A stretch of DNA of 64,000 nucleotides from assembly GCF_900446215.1 (NCBI RefSeq), contig NZ_UAQZ01000015.1, positions 372,001 to 436,000 on the forward strand, written 5' to 3'. The notes under the pieces are model-generated. The model had not been told where the DNA came from, made no database searches, and saw nothing but the letters and a program-made list of their open reading frames with translations. The DNA is from Burkholderia cenocepacia. Lineage in GTDB: Bacteria > Pseudomonadota > Gammaproteobacteria > Burkholderiales > Burkholderiaceae. Below are positions 49,621 to 56,173 of the stretch, in pieces. How positions within the stretch are numbered: the first letter of the stretch is position 1; the number at the start of each line of letters is the position of its first letter. Made by a program: the position numbers and the translations under genes.

Positions 49621-50925
49621 ATGACGCAGTCTTTCACCCGCCGCGCCGATGCGCTCGCGCGCGACTCGTACTACGAAGCCACGGCCACGCGGCCCGTGGC
49701 GGACGATCCGATGCTCGACGCGGCGATCGACGTCGACGTCTGCGTGATCGGCGCCGGCTTCGCCGGCCTGTCGACGGCGCTCGACTGCCGCGCGCGCGGG
49801 CTGTCGGTCGCCGTGATCGATGCGCAGCGGCCCGGCTGGGGCGCGTCGGGCCGCAACGGCGGCCAGGCGATCACCGGTTTCGCGAAAGACGAGGTGATCG
49901 AGCAGCAGCTCGGCGCCGACGGCGCGCGCGCCGCGTGGTCGCTGTCGCTCGACGGCGTCGCGCTGATCGCCGAGCGCATCGCGCGCTACGGGATCGACTG
50001 CGACTTCACGCGCGGCTACCTGACGGTCGCGACGAAGCCGCGCCGCATCGACGACCTGCGTGCGTGGATGAACGCCGCGACGTCGCGCTGGGGCCATCCG
50101 TCGCTCGCATGGCTCGATACCGGCGAGATCCAGGCGCGCATTGCATCGACGCGCTATCTGGCCGGCGTGCACGATCCGCTGTCGGGCCATCTGCATCCGC
50201 TCAAGTACTGCCTCGGCCTTGCCGATGCCGCACTCCGCGAAGGCGTCGCGCTGTACGCGCACACGCCGGCGCTCGACGTCGTGCGCGGCGCCCGGCCCGT
50301 CGTGCGCACGCCGTCGGGCGAAGTGCGCTGCCGCTTCGTCGTGTCGTGCTGCAACGCCGGGCCCGGCGGCGTGCTGCCGGCCGCGACCGCCGCGCGCATC
50401 GCGCCGATCGCGTCGTACATCATCGCGACCGAGCCGCTCGGCCGGGCGCGCGCCGATGCACTGATCGCCCGGCGCGAAGCCGTGTGCGACAACAACTTCT
50501 TCCTCGACTACTTCCGGCTGTCGGCCGACCACCGGATGCTGTTCGGCGGCCGCGCGAATTCGGCCGGCGCGTCGCCCGCGGCGCTCGCCGAAGCGATCCG
50601 GCAGCGCATGGTCGACGTGTTCCCGCAGCTCGGCGACGTGCGCGTCGACCACGCGTGGGGCGGCTTCGTCGACGTCACGCGCAACCGCGCGCCGGATTTC
50701 GGCGCGATCGATCCGAACTTCTTCTACGTCCAGGGCTTCAGCGGCCACGGCGTCGCGCTCACCGGCATCGCCGGACGCGCGGTCGCCGGCGCGATCGCGG
50801 GCGACACGCACGCGTTCGACCTGTTCGCCCGCCTGCGTCACCGGCGCTTTCCCGGCGGCGATGCATGGCGGCAACCCGCGCTCGAACTCGGGATGCTGTA
50901 CCACCGCGTACGCGAGCTGTTCTGA
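49621..50925 (+). CDS. puuB: Gamma-glutamylputrescine oxidase-type FAD oxidoreductase, copy 1
   Basis: The 434-residue DAO-family enzyme has the FAD motif VCVIGAGFAGLSTALDCRARG followed by GASGRNGGQAITGF, the typical PuuB segment. The C-terminal WGGFVDVTRNRAPDFGAI and FYVQGFSGHGVALTGIAGR are family hallmarks. PuuB oxidises gamma-glutamylputrescine to the aldehyde with release of ammonia and H2O2. It is followed 25 bp later by a second gene of the same family. Sequence divergence between the copies suggests different amine substrates, for example cadaverine or diaminopropane conjugates. Confidence 0.85.
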   Translation: MTQSFTRRADALARDSYYEATATRPVADDPMLDAAIDVDVCVIGAGFAGLSTALDCRARGLSVAVIDAQRPGWGASGRNGGQAITGFAKDEVIEQQLGADGARAAWSLSLDGVALIAERIARYGIDCDFTRGYLTVATKPRRIDDLRAWMNAATSRWGHPSLAWLDTGEIQARIASTRYLAGVHDPLSGHLHPLKYCLGLADAALREGVALYAHTPALDVVRGARPVVRTPSGEVRCRFVVSCCNAGPGGVLPAATAARIAPIASYIIATEPLGRARADALIARREAVCDNNFFLDYFRLSADHRMLFGGRANSAGASPAALAEAIRQRMVDVFPQLGDVRVDHAWGGFVDVTRNRAPDFGAIDPNFFYVQGFSGHGVALTGIAGRAVAGAIAGDTHAFDLFARLRHRRFPGGDAWRQPALELGMLYHRVRELF

Positions 50926-50950
50926 GCCCTTTCACTCCGCTTTCCTGATC

Positions 50951-52252
50951 ATGCAGACATTCGCCAACCAGCCGCACGTCGCGTCGTACTACGCGGCGAC
51001 CGCCAACGATACGACCCGCCACGCGCCGCTCGCCGGCACGATCGACGCCGACGTGTGCGTGATCGGCGCGGGCCTCACGGGCCTGTCCGCCGCGCTCAAT
51101 CTCGCCGAGCGCGGCCATTCGGTGACCGTGCTCGAAGCGTCGCGGGTCGGATGGGCGGCGAGCGGCCGCAACGGCGGCCAGTTGATCGGCGGCTTCGCGT
51201 GCGACATCGACACGTTCGCGCAGTTCATGCCGGAAGGCGACGTGAAGCGCATCTGGGACATGGGGCTCGAGACGCTGTCGCTCGTGAAGTCGCGCATCGC
51301 GCGGCACGACATCGACTGCGCGCTGGTGCCCGGCTATCTGACCGCAGCCAACACCGAGCGCGACGCGGATGCGCTGAAACGCTGGCGCGACGAAGCCGCG
51401 AAGCGCTTCGGCTACGACCGCTTCCACTTCGTCGAAGCCGACGAACTCGGCGACTACGTGCAGTCGGCCCGCTATTGCGGCGGCCTGTACGACCCCGATA
51501 GCGGCCATCTTCATCCGCTCAACTACACGCTCGGCCTCGCGCGGGCGGCCACCGACGCGGGCGTGCGCATCCACGAGGACAGCTGCGTGACACGCTTGCG
51601 CGACGTGGCCGGCGGCCACGTCGTCGAGACGGGCGGCGGCAACGTGCGTACGCGCTTCGTCGTGCTCGCCTGCAATACCTACGTCGGCACGCTCGCGCCC
51701 GCGCTGTCGAGGAAGATCATGCCGGTCGGCACCTACGTGATCGCGACCGAGCCGCTCGGCGAAGCGCGCGCCACCGCGCTGATGCCTGCCCGCGCGGCGA
51801 TCTGCGACAGCCGCTTCGTGCTCGACTACTTCCGGCCGGCGCCCGACACGCGGCTCGTGTGGGGCGGCAAGGTCAGCTATTCGACGCGCGCGCCGCGCGA
51901 TCTCGCGGCGGCGATGCGCGCCGACATGCTGAAGACGTTCCCGCAGCTCGCGGACGTGAAGGTCGACTATGCGTGGGGCGGTTTCGTCGACATCACGATG
52001 AACCGCGCGCCGCACTTCGGCCGCATCACGCCGACCACGTATTTCGCACAGGGGTTTTCGGGGCACGGCGTGAACACGACCGCGCTCGCGGGCAAGCTGA
52101 TCGCCGAGGCGATCGACGGACAGGCGAGCCGCTTCGACCTGTTCGACAAGATCCGGCATCGCGACTTCCCCGGCGGCGCGGCGCTGCGCACGCCGGCGCT
52201 GGTGCTCGCGATGAGCTGGTATCGGCTGCTGGATGCGTTCGGCGTGCATTGA
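50951..52252 (+). CDS. puuB: Gamma-glutamylputrescine oxidase-type FAD oxidoreductase, copy 2
   Basis: The 433-residue enzyme is closer to E. coli PuuB than copy 1 in its opening (NQPHVASYYAATANDTTRHAPL). It has VCVIGAGLTGLSAALNLAERG, GWAASGRNGGQLIGGF and WGGFVDITMNRAPHFGRI with YFAQGFSGHGVNTTALAGK. It would carry out the oxidation step before PuuC. It is the last gene of the polyamine operon. Its terminator begins 28 bp downstream and has been split by the IS element at 52298. Confidence 0.87.
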   Translation: MQTFANQPHVASYYAATANDTTRHAPLAGTIDADVCVIGAGLTGLSAALNLAERGHSVTVLEASRVGWAASGRNGGQLIGGFACDIDTFAQFMPEGDVKRIWDMGLETLSLVKSRIARHDIDCALVPGYLTAANTERDADALKRWRDEAAKRFGYDRFHFVEADELGDYVQSARYCGGLYDPDSGHLHPLNYTLGLARAATDAGVRIHEDSCVTRLRDVAGGHVVETGGGNVRTRFVVLACNTYVGTLAPALSRKIMPVGTYVIATEPLGEARATALMPARAAICDSRFVLDYFRPAPDTRLVWGGKVSYSTRAPRDLAAAMRADMLKTFPQLADVKVDYAWGGFVDITMNRAPHFGRITPTTYFAQGFSGHGVNTTALAGKLIAEAIDGQASRFDLFDKIRHRDFPGGAALRTPALVLAMSWYRLLDAFGVH

Positions 52253-52293
52253 GCGCGCGCAGCGTCACCGCGCAAAAGCAGAACGGCCGCTCG

Positions 52294-52297
52294 TTCG
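52294..52297. repeat. Target-site duplication TTCG, left copy
   Basis: TTCG directly precedes the left inverted repeat of the IS and is repeated at 53745-53748 after the right end. Four base pairs fit the IS150-like part of the IS3 family. Confidence 0.75.
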
Positions 52298-52304
52298 TGA
52301 GCTG

Positions 52305-52346
52305 CACCCCAAAAGTTGGACTAGATCCAACCTTTGGGGTGTTTTT
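52305..52346 (+). promoter_or_regulatory. Terminator-like hairpin over the OrfA start region
   Basis: A 16-bp stem with a single mismatch (52305-52320 with 52326-52341), a 5-nt CTAGA loop and then TTTTT ends right before the OrfA ATG. The GGGG that could act as ribosome site lies in its right arm. Transcripts entering from outside would be terminated or have the start hidden. Confidence 0.65.
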
Positions 52347-52347
52347 C

Positions 52348-52875
52348 ATGACGAAGTACGACGAACGTTTTCGGCGTCGAGTGGTTCAGGCGTACCTGGC
52401 TGGAGAGGCCGGCACCAAGACACTTGCTCACCGTTACGGAGTGGGCAGGACAATGGTGCGACGTTGGGCGGCGAGCTATCGCGAGCATGGTGAACAGGGG
52501 CTGCGCAAGAAGCACAGCCACTACGACGCGCGATTCAAGTTGTCAGTCCTTCAGCGGATGCGGCGCGATGAACTGTCGTATGCACAGGTGGCAGCGCTGT
52601 TCGGCATCCGCAATGAACGAAGCATCCCGATCTGGGAGCGTCTGTATCATGAGGGCGGTATAGATGCGTTGGCGCCTCGTCGCCGAGGGCGCCCTCCGAA
52701 AATGATCACCTCACCACCACCGAAATCCCCCGACGATACCGTGCAGAAAGAGCCGAGCCGCGAGGAACTGCTCAAGGAAATCGTGTATTTGCGCGCGGAG
52801 GTGGCATACCTAAAAAAGCTCGATGCGCTGCTGCAATCCAAGAAGCAGGCAGCGCCCAGGAAAAAGCGCAAATAG
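52348..52875 (+). CDS. IS3-family transposase OrfA
   Basis: The 175-residue protein carries two HTH units (FRRRVVQAYLAGEAGTKTLAHRYGVGRTMVRRWAASY and the second from FKLSVLQRMRRDELSYAQVAALFGI). A Pro-rich linker and a leucine-zipper-like helix (SREELLKEIVYLRAEVAYLKKLDALL) follow. The double HTH plus zipper is the IS150-group form. It binds the IS ends. The slip site A AAA AAG lies 58 nt before its stop, and the -1 frame is open from there through OrfB, so a fused OrfAB transposase can be made. Confidence 0.9.
   Translation: MTKYDERFRRRVVQAYLAGEAGTKTLAHRYGVGRTMVRRWAASYREHGEQGLRKKHSHYDARFKLSVLQRMRRDELSYAQVAALFGIRNERSIPIWERLYHEGGIDALAPRRRGRPPKMITSPPPKSPDDTVQKEPSREELLKEIVYLRAEVAYLKKLDALLQSKKQAAPRKKRK
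52812..52855 (+). promoter_or_regulatory. Programmed -1 frameshift signal of the IS
   Basis: The heptamer A AAA AAG (52812-52818) is in the OrfA frame. Seven bases later GCGCTGC (52825-52831) pairs with GCAGCGC (52849-52855) to form a stimulating stem. The -1 frame has no stop between the slip site and OrfB. Confidence 0.75.
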
Positions 52876-53711
52876 TGCGTGAGCTCAGGCAGTGTCATCC
52901 GGTAGCTGCGCTCCTGAAGGCGGCAGGCCTGGCGCGCAGCACGTTCTATTACCAGCTCAAGGCATTGGCTGCCGGCGATCGGTATGCGAATCTCAAAGCG
53001 AAGATCCAGACCGTATACGACCACCACAAGGGCCGTTACGGCTATCGGCGAATCACGGCGGCGATCCGGCAGACCGGAGATGCGATCAACCACAAGACCG
53101 TGCAACGGTTGATGGGACAGCTGCAATTGAAATCTCTGGTACGCCCAAAGAGATATCGTTCCTGGCGAGGCGAAGTCGGCCGCGTTGCCCCGAATCTACT
53201 GCGGCGTCAGTTTGATGCTGAACGCCCGAATCAGAAGTGGGTGACCGACGTGACCGAATTCAATGTAGAGGGCCAAAAGCTCTATCTATCGCCGGTGATG
53301 GACTTGTACAACGGGGAGATCGTCGCTTACCAAATGGATGAGCGCCCGAGCTTCGAGTTGGTCAGCTGCATGTTGAAGAAGGCGTTGGCCAAGCTCGATG
53401 ATGAAGGACGGCCGTTACTGCATTCGGATCAAGGCTGGCAGTATCAGATGCCCGCCTACCGTCGGCTGTTGAAGCAGCATGCGCTCACCCAGAGCATGTC
53501 GCGCAGAGGCAACTGCCTTGATAACGCAGCCATGGAGAGCTTCTTCGGCACGCTGAAATCCGAGTGCTATCGGCTGACGCGCTTTGCGAGCGTGGAGCAG
53601 TTGCGAGATGCGTTGAGCCGTTACATCCACTACTACAACCACGAACGCATCAAGCTGAAATTAAATGGGCTGAGTCCCGTGCAATACAGGACTCAGCCCT
53701 TGGCCGCTTAG
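52875..53711 (+). CDS. IS3-family transposase OrfB (DDE integrase)
   Basis: The 278-residue frame carries the rve catalytic core. The DDE triad is Asp in KWVTDVTEFNV, Asp in LLHSDQGWQYQ and Glu in AMESFFGTLKSE, with the family SRRGNCLDNA motif before the Glu. The HTH_21 segment (HHKGRYGYRRITAAI) precedes it. The frame begins at a GTG overlapping the OrfA stop, but the active protein is expected to be the OrfAB fusion made by -1 frameshifting. No stop or deletion is seen. Confidence 0.9.
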   Translation: MRELRQCHPVAALLKAAGLARSTFYYQLKALAAGDRYANLKAKIQTVYDHHKGRYGYRRITAAIRQTGDAINHKTVQRLMGQLQLKSLVRPKRYRSWRGEVGRVAPNLLRRQFDAERPNQKWVTDVTEFNVEGQKLYLSPVMDLYNGEIVAYQMDERPSFELVSCMLKKALAKLDDEGRPLLHSDQGWQYQMPAYRRLLKQHALTQSMSRRGNCLDNAAMESFFGTLKSECYRLTRFASVEQLRDALSRYIHYYNHERIKLKLNGLSPVQYRTQPLAA

Positions 53712-53744
53712 CTTTTAACCGTCCAACTTCGTGGGGTCAGTTCA

Positions 53745-53748
53745 TTCG
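53745..53748. repeat. Target-site duplication TTCG, right copy
   Basis: This matches the TTCG at 52294-52297 on the other side of the IS. Confidence 0.75.
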
Positions 53749-53795
53749 AGCGGCCGTTCGGTCCGGCGGCAGGATTCGGGAGAAGCCGCCGCGCG

Positions 53796-54470
53796 TCAGT
53801 CGGTACCGTACTTCGGCGAGCGCGGCCCGTACAGCAGCCCGTTCGGCGGGCCCGCCGACAACAGCCGCGTGCTCGTCAGCCCGGCCACGTCATGCGCTTC
53901 GTCGGTCAGCGAATGCGCGACCTGCTTGACGGCTGCCTGCACGAGCGCCCCGACGATCCCGAACGCATTGACGCTCATGTTGTTGCCGACTTCCTTGCCG
54001 GTCGCGCGTCCCTCGCCCTGCCACAGCACGTCGCCGCTCTTCAGGTCGACGAGCTTCGCCGACGCGGCAACGGTCGTCGTGCTGTCGACCAGCTGGTAGA
54101 CGGAGCCGTATTGCGTGACCTTCGAATACAGCACGGCGTCCGCGCCGAAGATCTCGCGCAGCTTCGCCGGCGACGTAGCCTGGATGTCGGTCGCATTCGT
54201 CAGGCCGTTCTGCTTGAACGTCTCGTCCATCACCGCGACGGGCACCACGTAGTAGCCCGACTCGGCGAGCGGCAGCGTCATTTGCGACAGCACGCCGTAA
54301 GTCGCGCCGACGTCGGTGGTTTCATTGACCGGCGGCAGCACGAGGATCGAGCGCGGCTGGCTCTTCTTGAACGCCGTGTAGTCGGGACGTTGCACCGGCT
54401 GCGCGCACGCGCTCAGCAGCGCGGCGATCGACAGCGCGAACAGCAGCTTGAATGAAAGTGTCTTGAACAT
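53796..54470 (-). CDS. DUF799 (GNA1162-like) lipoprotein
   Basis: The 224-residue protein has a lipoprotein signal (FKLLFALSIAALLSAC) with the Cys at about residue 22. The mature DUF799 domain reads RSILVLPPVNETTDVGATYGVLSQMTLPLAESGYYVVPVAVMDETFKQNG. This is the fold of Neisseria GNA1162, related to TolB/CsgG-type anticodon-like domains. The C-terminal region has a Gly-rich amphipathic stretch. It is the last of three adjoining lipoprotein genes on this strand and lies 52 bp from the IS end. Its role is not known; an outer-membrane assembly with the other two is likely. Confidence 0.83.
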   Translation of the reverse strand: MFKTLSFKLLFALSIAALLSACAQPVQRPDYTAFKKSQPRSILVLPPVNETTDVGATYGVLSQMTLPLAESGYYVVPVAVMDETFKQNGLTNATDIQATSPAKLREIFGADAVLYSKVTQYGSVYQLVDSTTTVAASAKLVDLKSGDVLWQGEGRATGKEVGNNMSVNAFGIVGALVQAAVKQVAHSLTDEAHDVAGLTSTRLLSAGPPNGLLYGPRSPKYGTD

Positions 54471-54480
54471 GGCGGGCGTG

Positions 54481-54912
54481 TCACTGTTTGGCAGGATTCG
54501 AATCGGCATTCTTCCGACCGGCAACGGTCTGGCCGGCGGCCGCCGGATTCGCGGCTTTCGACGCACCGGTCTTCTTCTTCATCAGGAAATCCATATACGA
54601 CGCGGATTCCGGGAACAGCTGCTTCTCGGCCTGCAGTTCCTGCTCGGCCTGCTGCTCGTTGCCGACGCTCGCATACAGCATCCCGAGATGCGCATGGAAA
54701 CCCGGCGGCGGCGTGTGGCCCTTCGCGCGGATCTCCTGCAGCGCTTTTTCGAGCGCATCGATCTGCTGCTGCGGCGCTTGCTGCCCCTTGAAGTATTCGT
54801 ACACCTGCGGCTGATAGCCGGTCCACTGATACAGCGGCGGCGTGGTCGGCGCCGCGCAGCCCGCGAGCAGCAAGGCGGCCGCCGTCGCCGGCAGCCAGAT
54901 TCCCCGTTTCAT
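54481..54912 (-). CDS. DUF4810 lipoprotein
   Basis: The 143-residue protein has a lipobox (ATAAALLLAGC) with the Cys at about residue 19 and a mature part opening PLYQWTGYQPQVYEYFKGQQAP. A helical TPR-like region follows (LEKALQEIRAKGHTPPPGFHAHLGMLYASVGNEQQAEQELQAEKQLFPES), which is the DUF4810 core, and then a basic low-complexity tail. It is 57 bp after the CsgG-like gene and 10 bp before DUF799. The three belong together in many proteobacteria, so it is probably a structural partner of the complex. Confidence 0.83.
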   Translation of the reverse strand: MKRGIWLPATAAALLLAGCAAPTTPPLYQWTGYQPQVYEYFKGQQAPQQQIDALEKALQEIRAKGHTPPPGFHAHLGMLYASVGNEQQAEQELQAEKQLFPESASYMDFLMKKKTGASKAANPAAAGQTVAGRKNADSNPAKQ

Positions 54913-54969
54913 GGTCTTGTCTCTTCTGGTTGGTGAAATGATTCGTGCGCGCCGTATCGCGCGCGGCAC

Positions 54970-55647
54970 TTACTGCGCGGCCTTCAGCACGCCGGCGTCG
55001 ACCTGGTCGACGAGATGGTTCACGGCTTCCTGGATCGCGAGGTCCAGCACCTTGCCGTTGAGCGTCGAGTCGTAGCCGGCGGTGCCGCCGAAGCCGATCA
55101 CCTCGCGGTTCGACAGGCTGAATTCGCCCGCGCCCTGGCTCGATGCGACGACTTCCGACGTCGTCGTGTCGACGATGTTCAGGTTGACCTTCGCGTACGC
55201 GACCTGCGTCTTGCCGCGACCGAGAATGCCGAACAGCTGATGATCGCCGACGTCCTTGCGGCCGAACTCGGTCACGTCGCCGGTCACCACGTAGTTCGCG
55301 CCCTTCACGGCCTGCGCCTTCTTCATGAAGCCCGCTTCCTGCCTGATCTCGTCGAGATTCTCGCGATCGAGCACGTTGAAGCGGCGGCTCTGCTGCAGGC
55401 GCGTGACGAGGATCGTCTTCGCCTGTCCGCCGAGGCGGTCGATGCCGTCGGAGAAGATGCCGCGCATGTAGCTCGAGCGGTTGTCGAACTTGCCGACGGC
55501 GATCGCGACGGGCTTGCCCGCGTACGGCTTCTGCGCGCTGCTGACGGCCGGCACGTCGAGCGTGCGCGACGATTCGGTCGCGCAGCCGGACAGCGCCGCG
55601 ACGACCGCGGCCGCCACGAGGACGGTGCGTCGTGTCTGAATGTTCAC
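54970..55647 (-). CDS. CsgG/HfaB-family lipoprotein
   Basis: The 225-residue protein starts at a GTG at 55647 with an AAGGAG site 8 bp upstream, the best-supported start. The signal RTVLVAAAVVAALSGC gives a Cys at about residue 22. The CsgG domain has IAVGKFDNRSSY, LVTRLQQSRRFNVLDRENLDEIRQEA and GANYVVTGDVTEFGR. CsgG proper forms a secretion pore for curli. This shorter relative has no curli genes nearby. As first gene of the three-lipoprotein operon it may form an outer-membrane ring with DUF4810 and DUF799 proteins. Confidence 0.83.
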   Translation of the reverse strand: MNIQTRRTVLVAAAVVAALSGCATESSRTLDVPAVSSAQKPYAGKPVAIAVGKFDNRSSYMRGIFSDGIDRLGGQAKTILVTRLQQSRRFNVLDRENLDEIRQEAGFMKKAQAVKGANYVVTGDVTEFGRKDVGDHQLFGILGRGKTQVAYAKVNLNIVDTTTSEVVASSQGAGEFSLSNREVIGFGGTAGYDSTLNGKVLDLAIQEAVNHLVDQVDAGVLKAAQ

Positions 55648-56173
55648 TGCTGGTCTCCTTGCTGGAAAAGATGGCACTGCGCGGGGCACACGCACGCGTT
55701 CATCGCCGGTTCGGCGATCGCTGCAAGTCATGGAGGAGCGCGCGCAACGGATGCGTCACGGCGAAAAGCGGATCGATAATGCGATACGCGCCTGCATCGC
55801 GCGCACGGATAATTCCGTTATTCTGATTACTGCGCTGTTGATCGCGCATGGTCGGCCCCGTATATGATTTTTCGCGATCATATCAAGCCTGTTTACCAAG
55901 ACGGCTTATCTTGATAATAATTGACGATTTTCACGCTTATTTTTATTCGGCGACCCATTCGCGCGCAAAGCCCTGCAGGCAAGGGCTCGCGCGACATGCG
56001 CTCGATACTCGCCGGTCTTCCGCGTCGATATCGGCGGATTAACGGTCGATCCGCCGATATCGACACGCGTTAATCCATACCGTCGATCCGAACGATCGAT
56101 ATCTCTAAAATACGCCGTTCGGCATTCCGGCCGCACACGCGCGTGCAGCGATGCACACGCGCGTGCCATTCTG
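55648..56173. other. AT-rich region full of inverted repeats between gor and the lipoprotein operon
   Basis: These 526 bp should hold the promoter of the leftward lipoprotein operon. GC drops well below the genome level at 55860-55960. Inverted repeats include ATATGAT/ATCATAT (55862-55883), TATCAAG/CTTGATA (55881-55916), AGCCCT/AGGGCT (55969-55987) and a perfect 16-bp pair (56024-56064). No gene is convincing. Confidence 0.6.
56024..56064. repeat. Perfect 16-bp inverted repeat with 9-bp loop
   Basis: GTCGATATCGGCGGAT (56024-56039) and its exact complement ATCCGCCGATATCGAC (56049-56064) flank 9 bp. There is no T tract. It lies 110 bp beyond the stop of gor and about 380 bp before the CsgG-like gene. 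It could be a terminator, an operator or a relic of an element. Confidence 0.85.

Larger units (their letters stand above)
52298..53744 (+). mobile_element. Complete IS3-family (IS150-like) insertion sequence, 1447 bp
   Basis: The ends are 24-bp imperfect inverted repeats (TGAGCTGCACCCC.. and TGAACTGACCCC.., both ending AAGTTGGAC; 18 of 24 positions match), and a TTCG duplication flanks the element. It has two overlapping frames, OrfA (HTH) and OrfB (DDE integrase), joined by an A AAA AAG slip site at 52812-52818 with a downstream stem. Codon use and GC are visibly lower than in the neighbours, which marks a recent arrival. All parts look intact, so it may be active. It sits in the terminator loop of the polyamine operon. 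Confidence 0.92.
52281..53759. terminator. Terminator hairpin of the polyamine operon, split by an IS
   Basis: GAACGGCCGCTCG at 52281-52293 and its exact complement CGAGCGGCCGTTC at 53747-53759 are the two arms of one hairpin. Removing the IS and one TTCG copy restores a 28-nt perfect dyad with a 12-bp stem and a GTTC tetraloop. It lay between the convergent puuB and DUF799 genes; on the minus strand TTTT follows three bases after the stem. Confidence 0.85.

Noticed and set aside
52303..53739. IS boundaries at TG 52303 and CA 53739
   Set aside because: These give flanks without a target duplication. Extending both ends by 5 bp lengthens the inverted repeat and yields the TTCG duplication.
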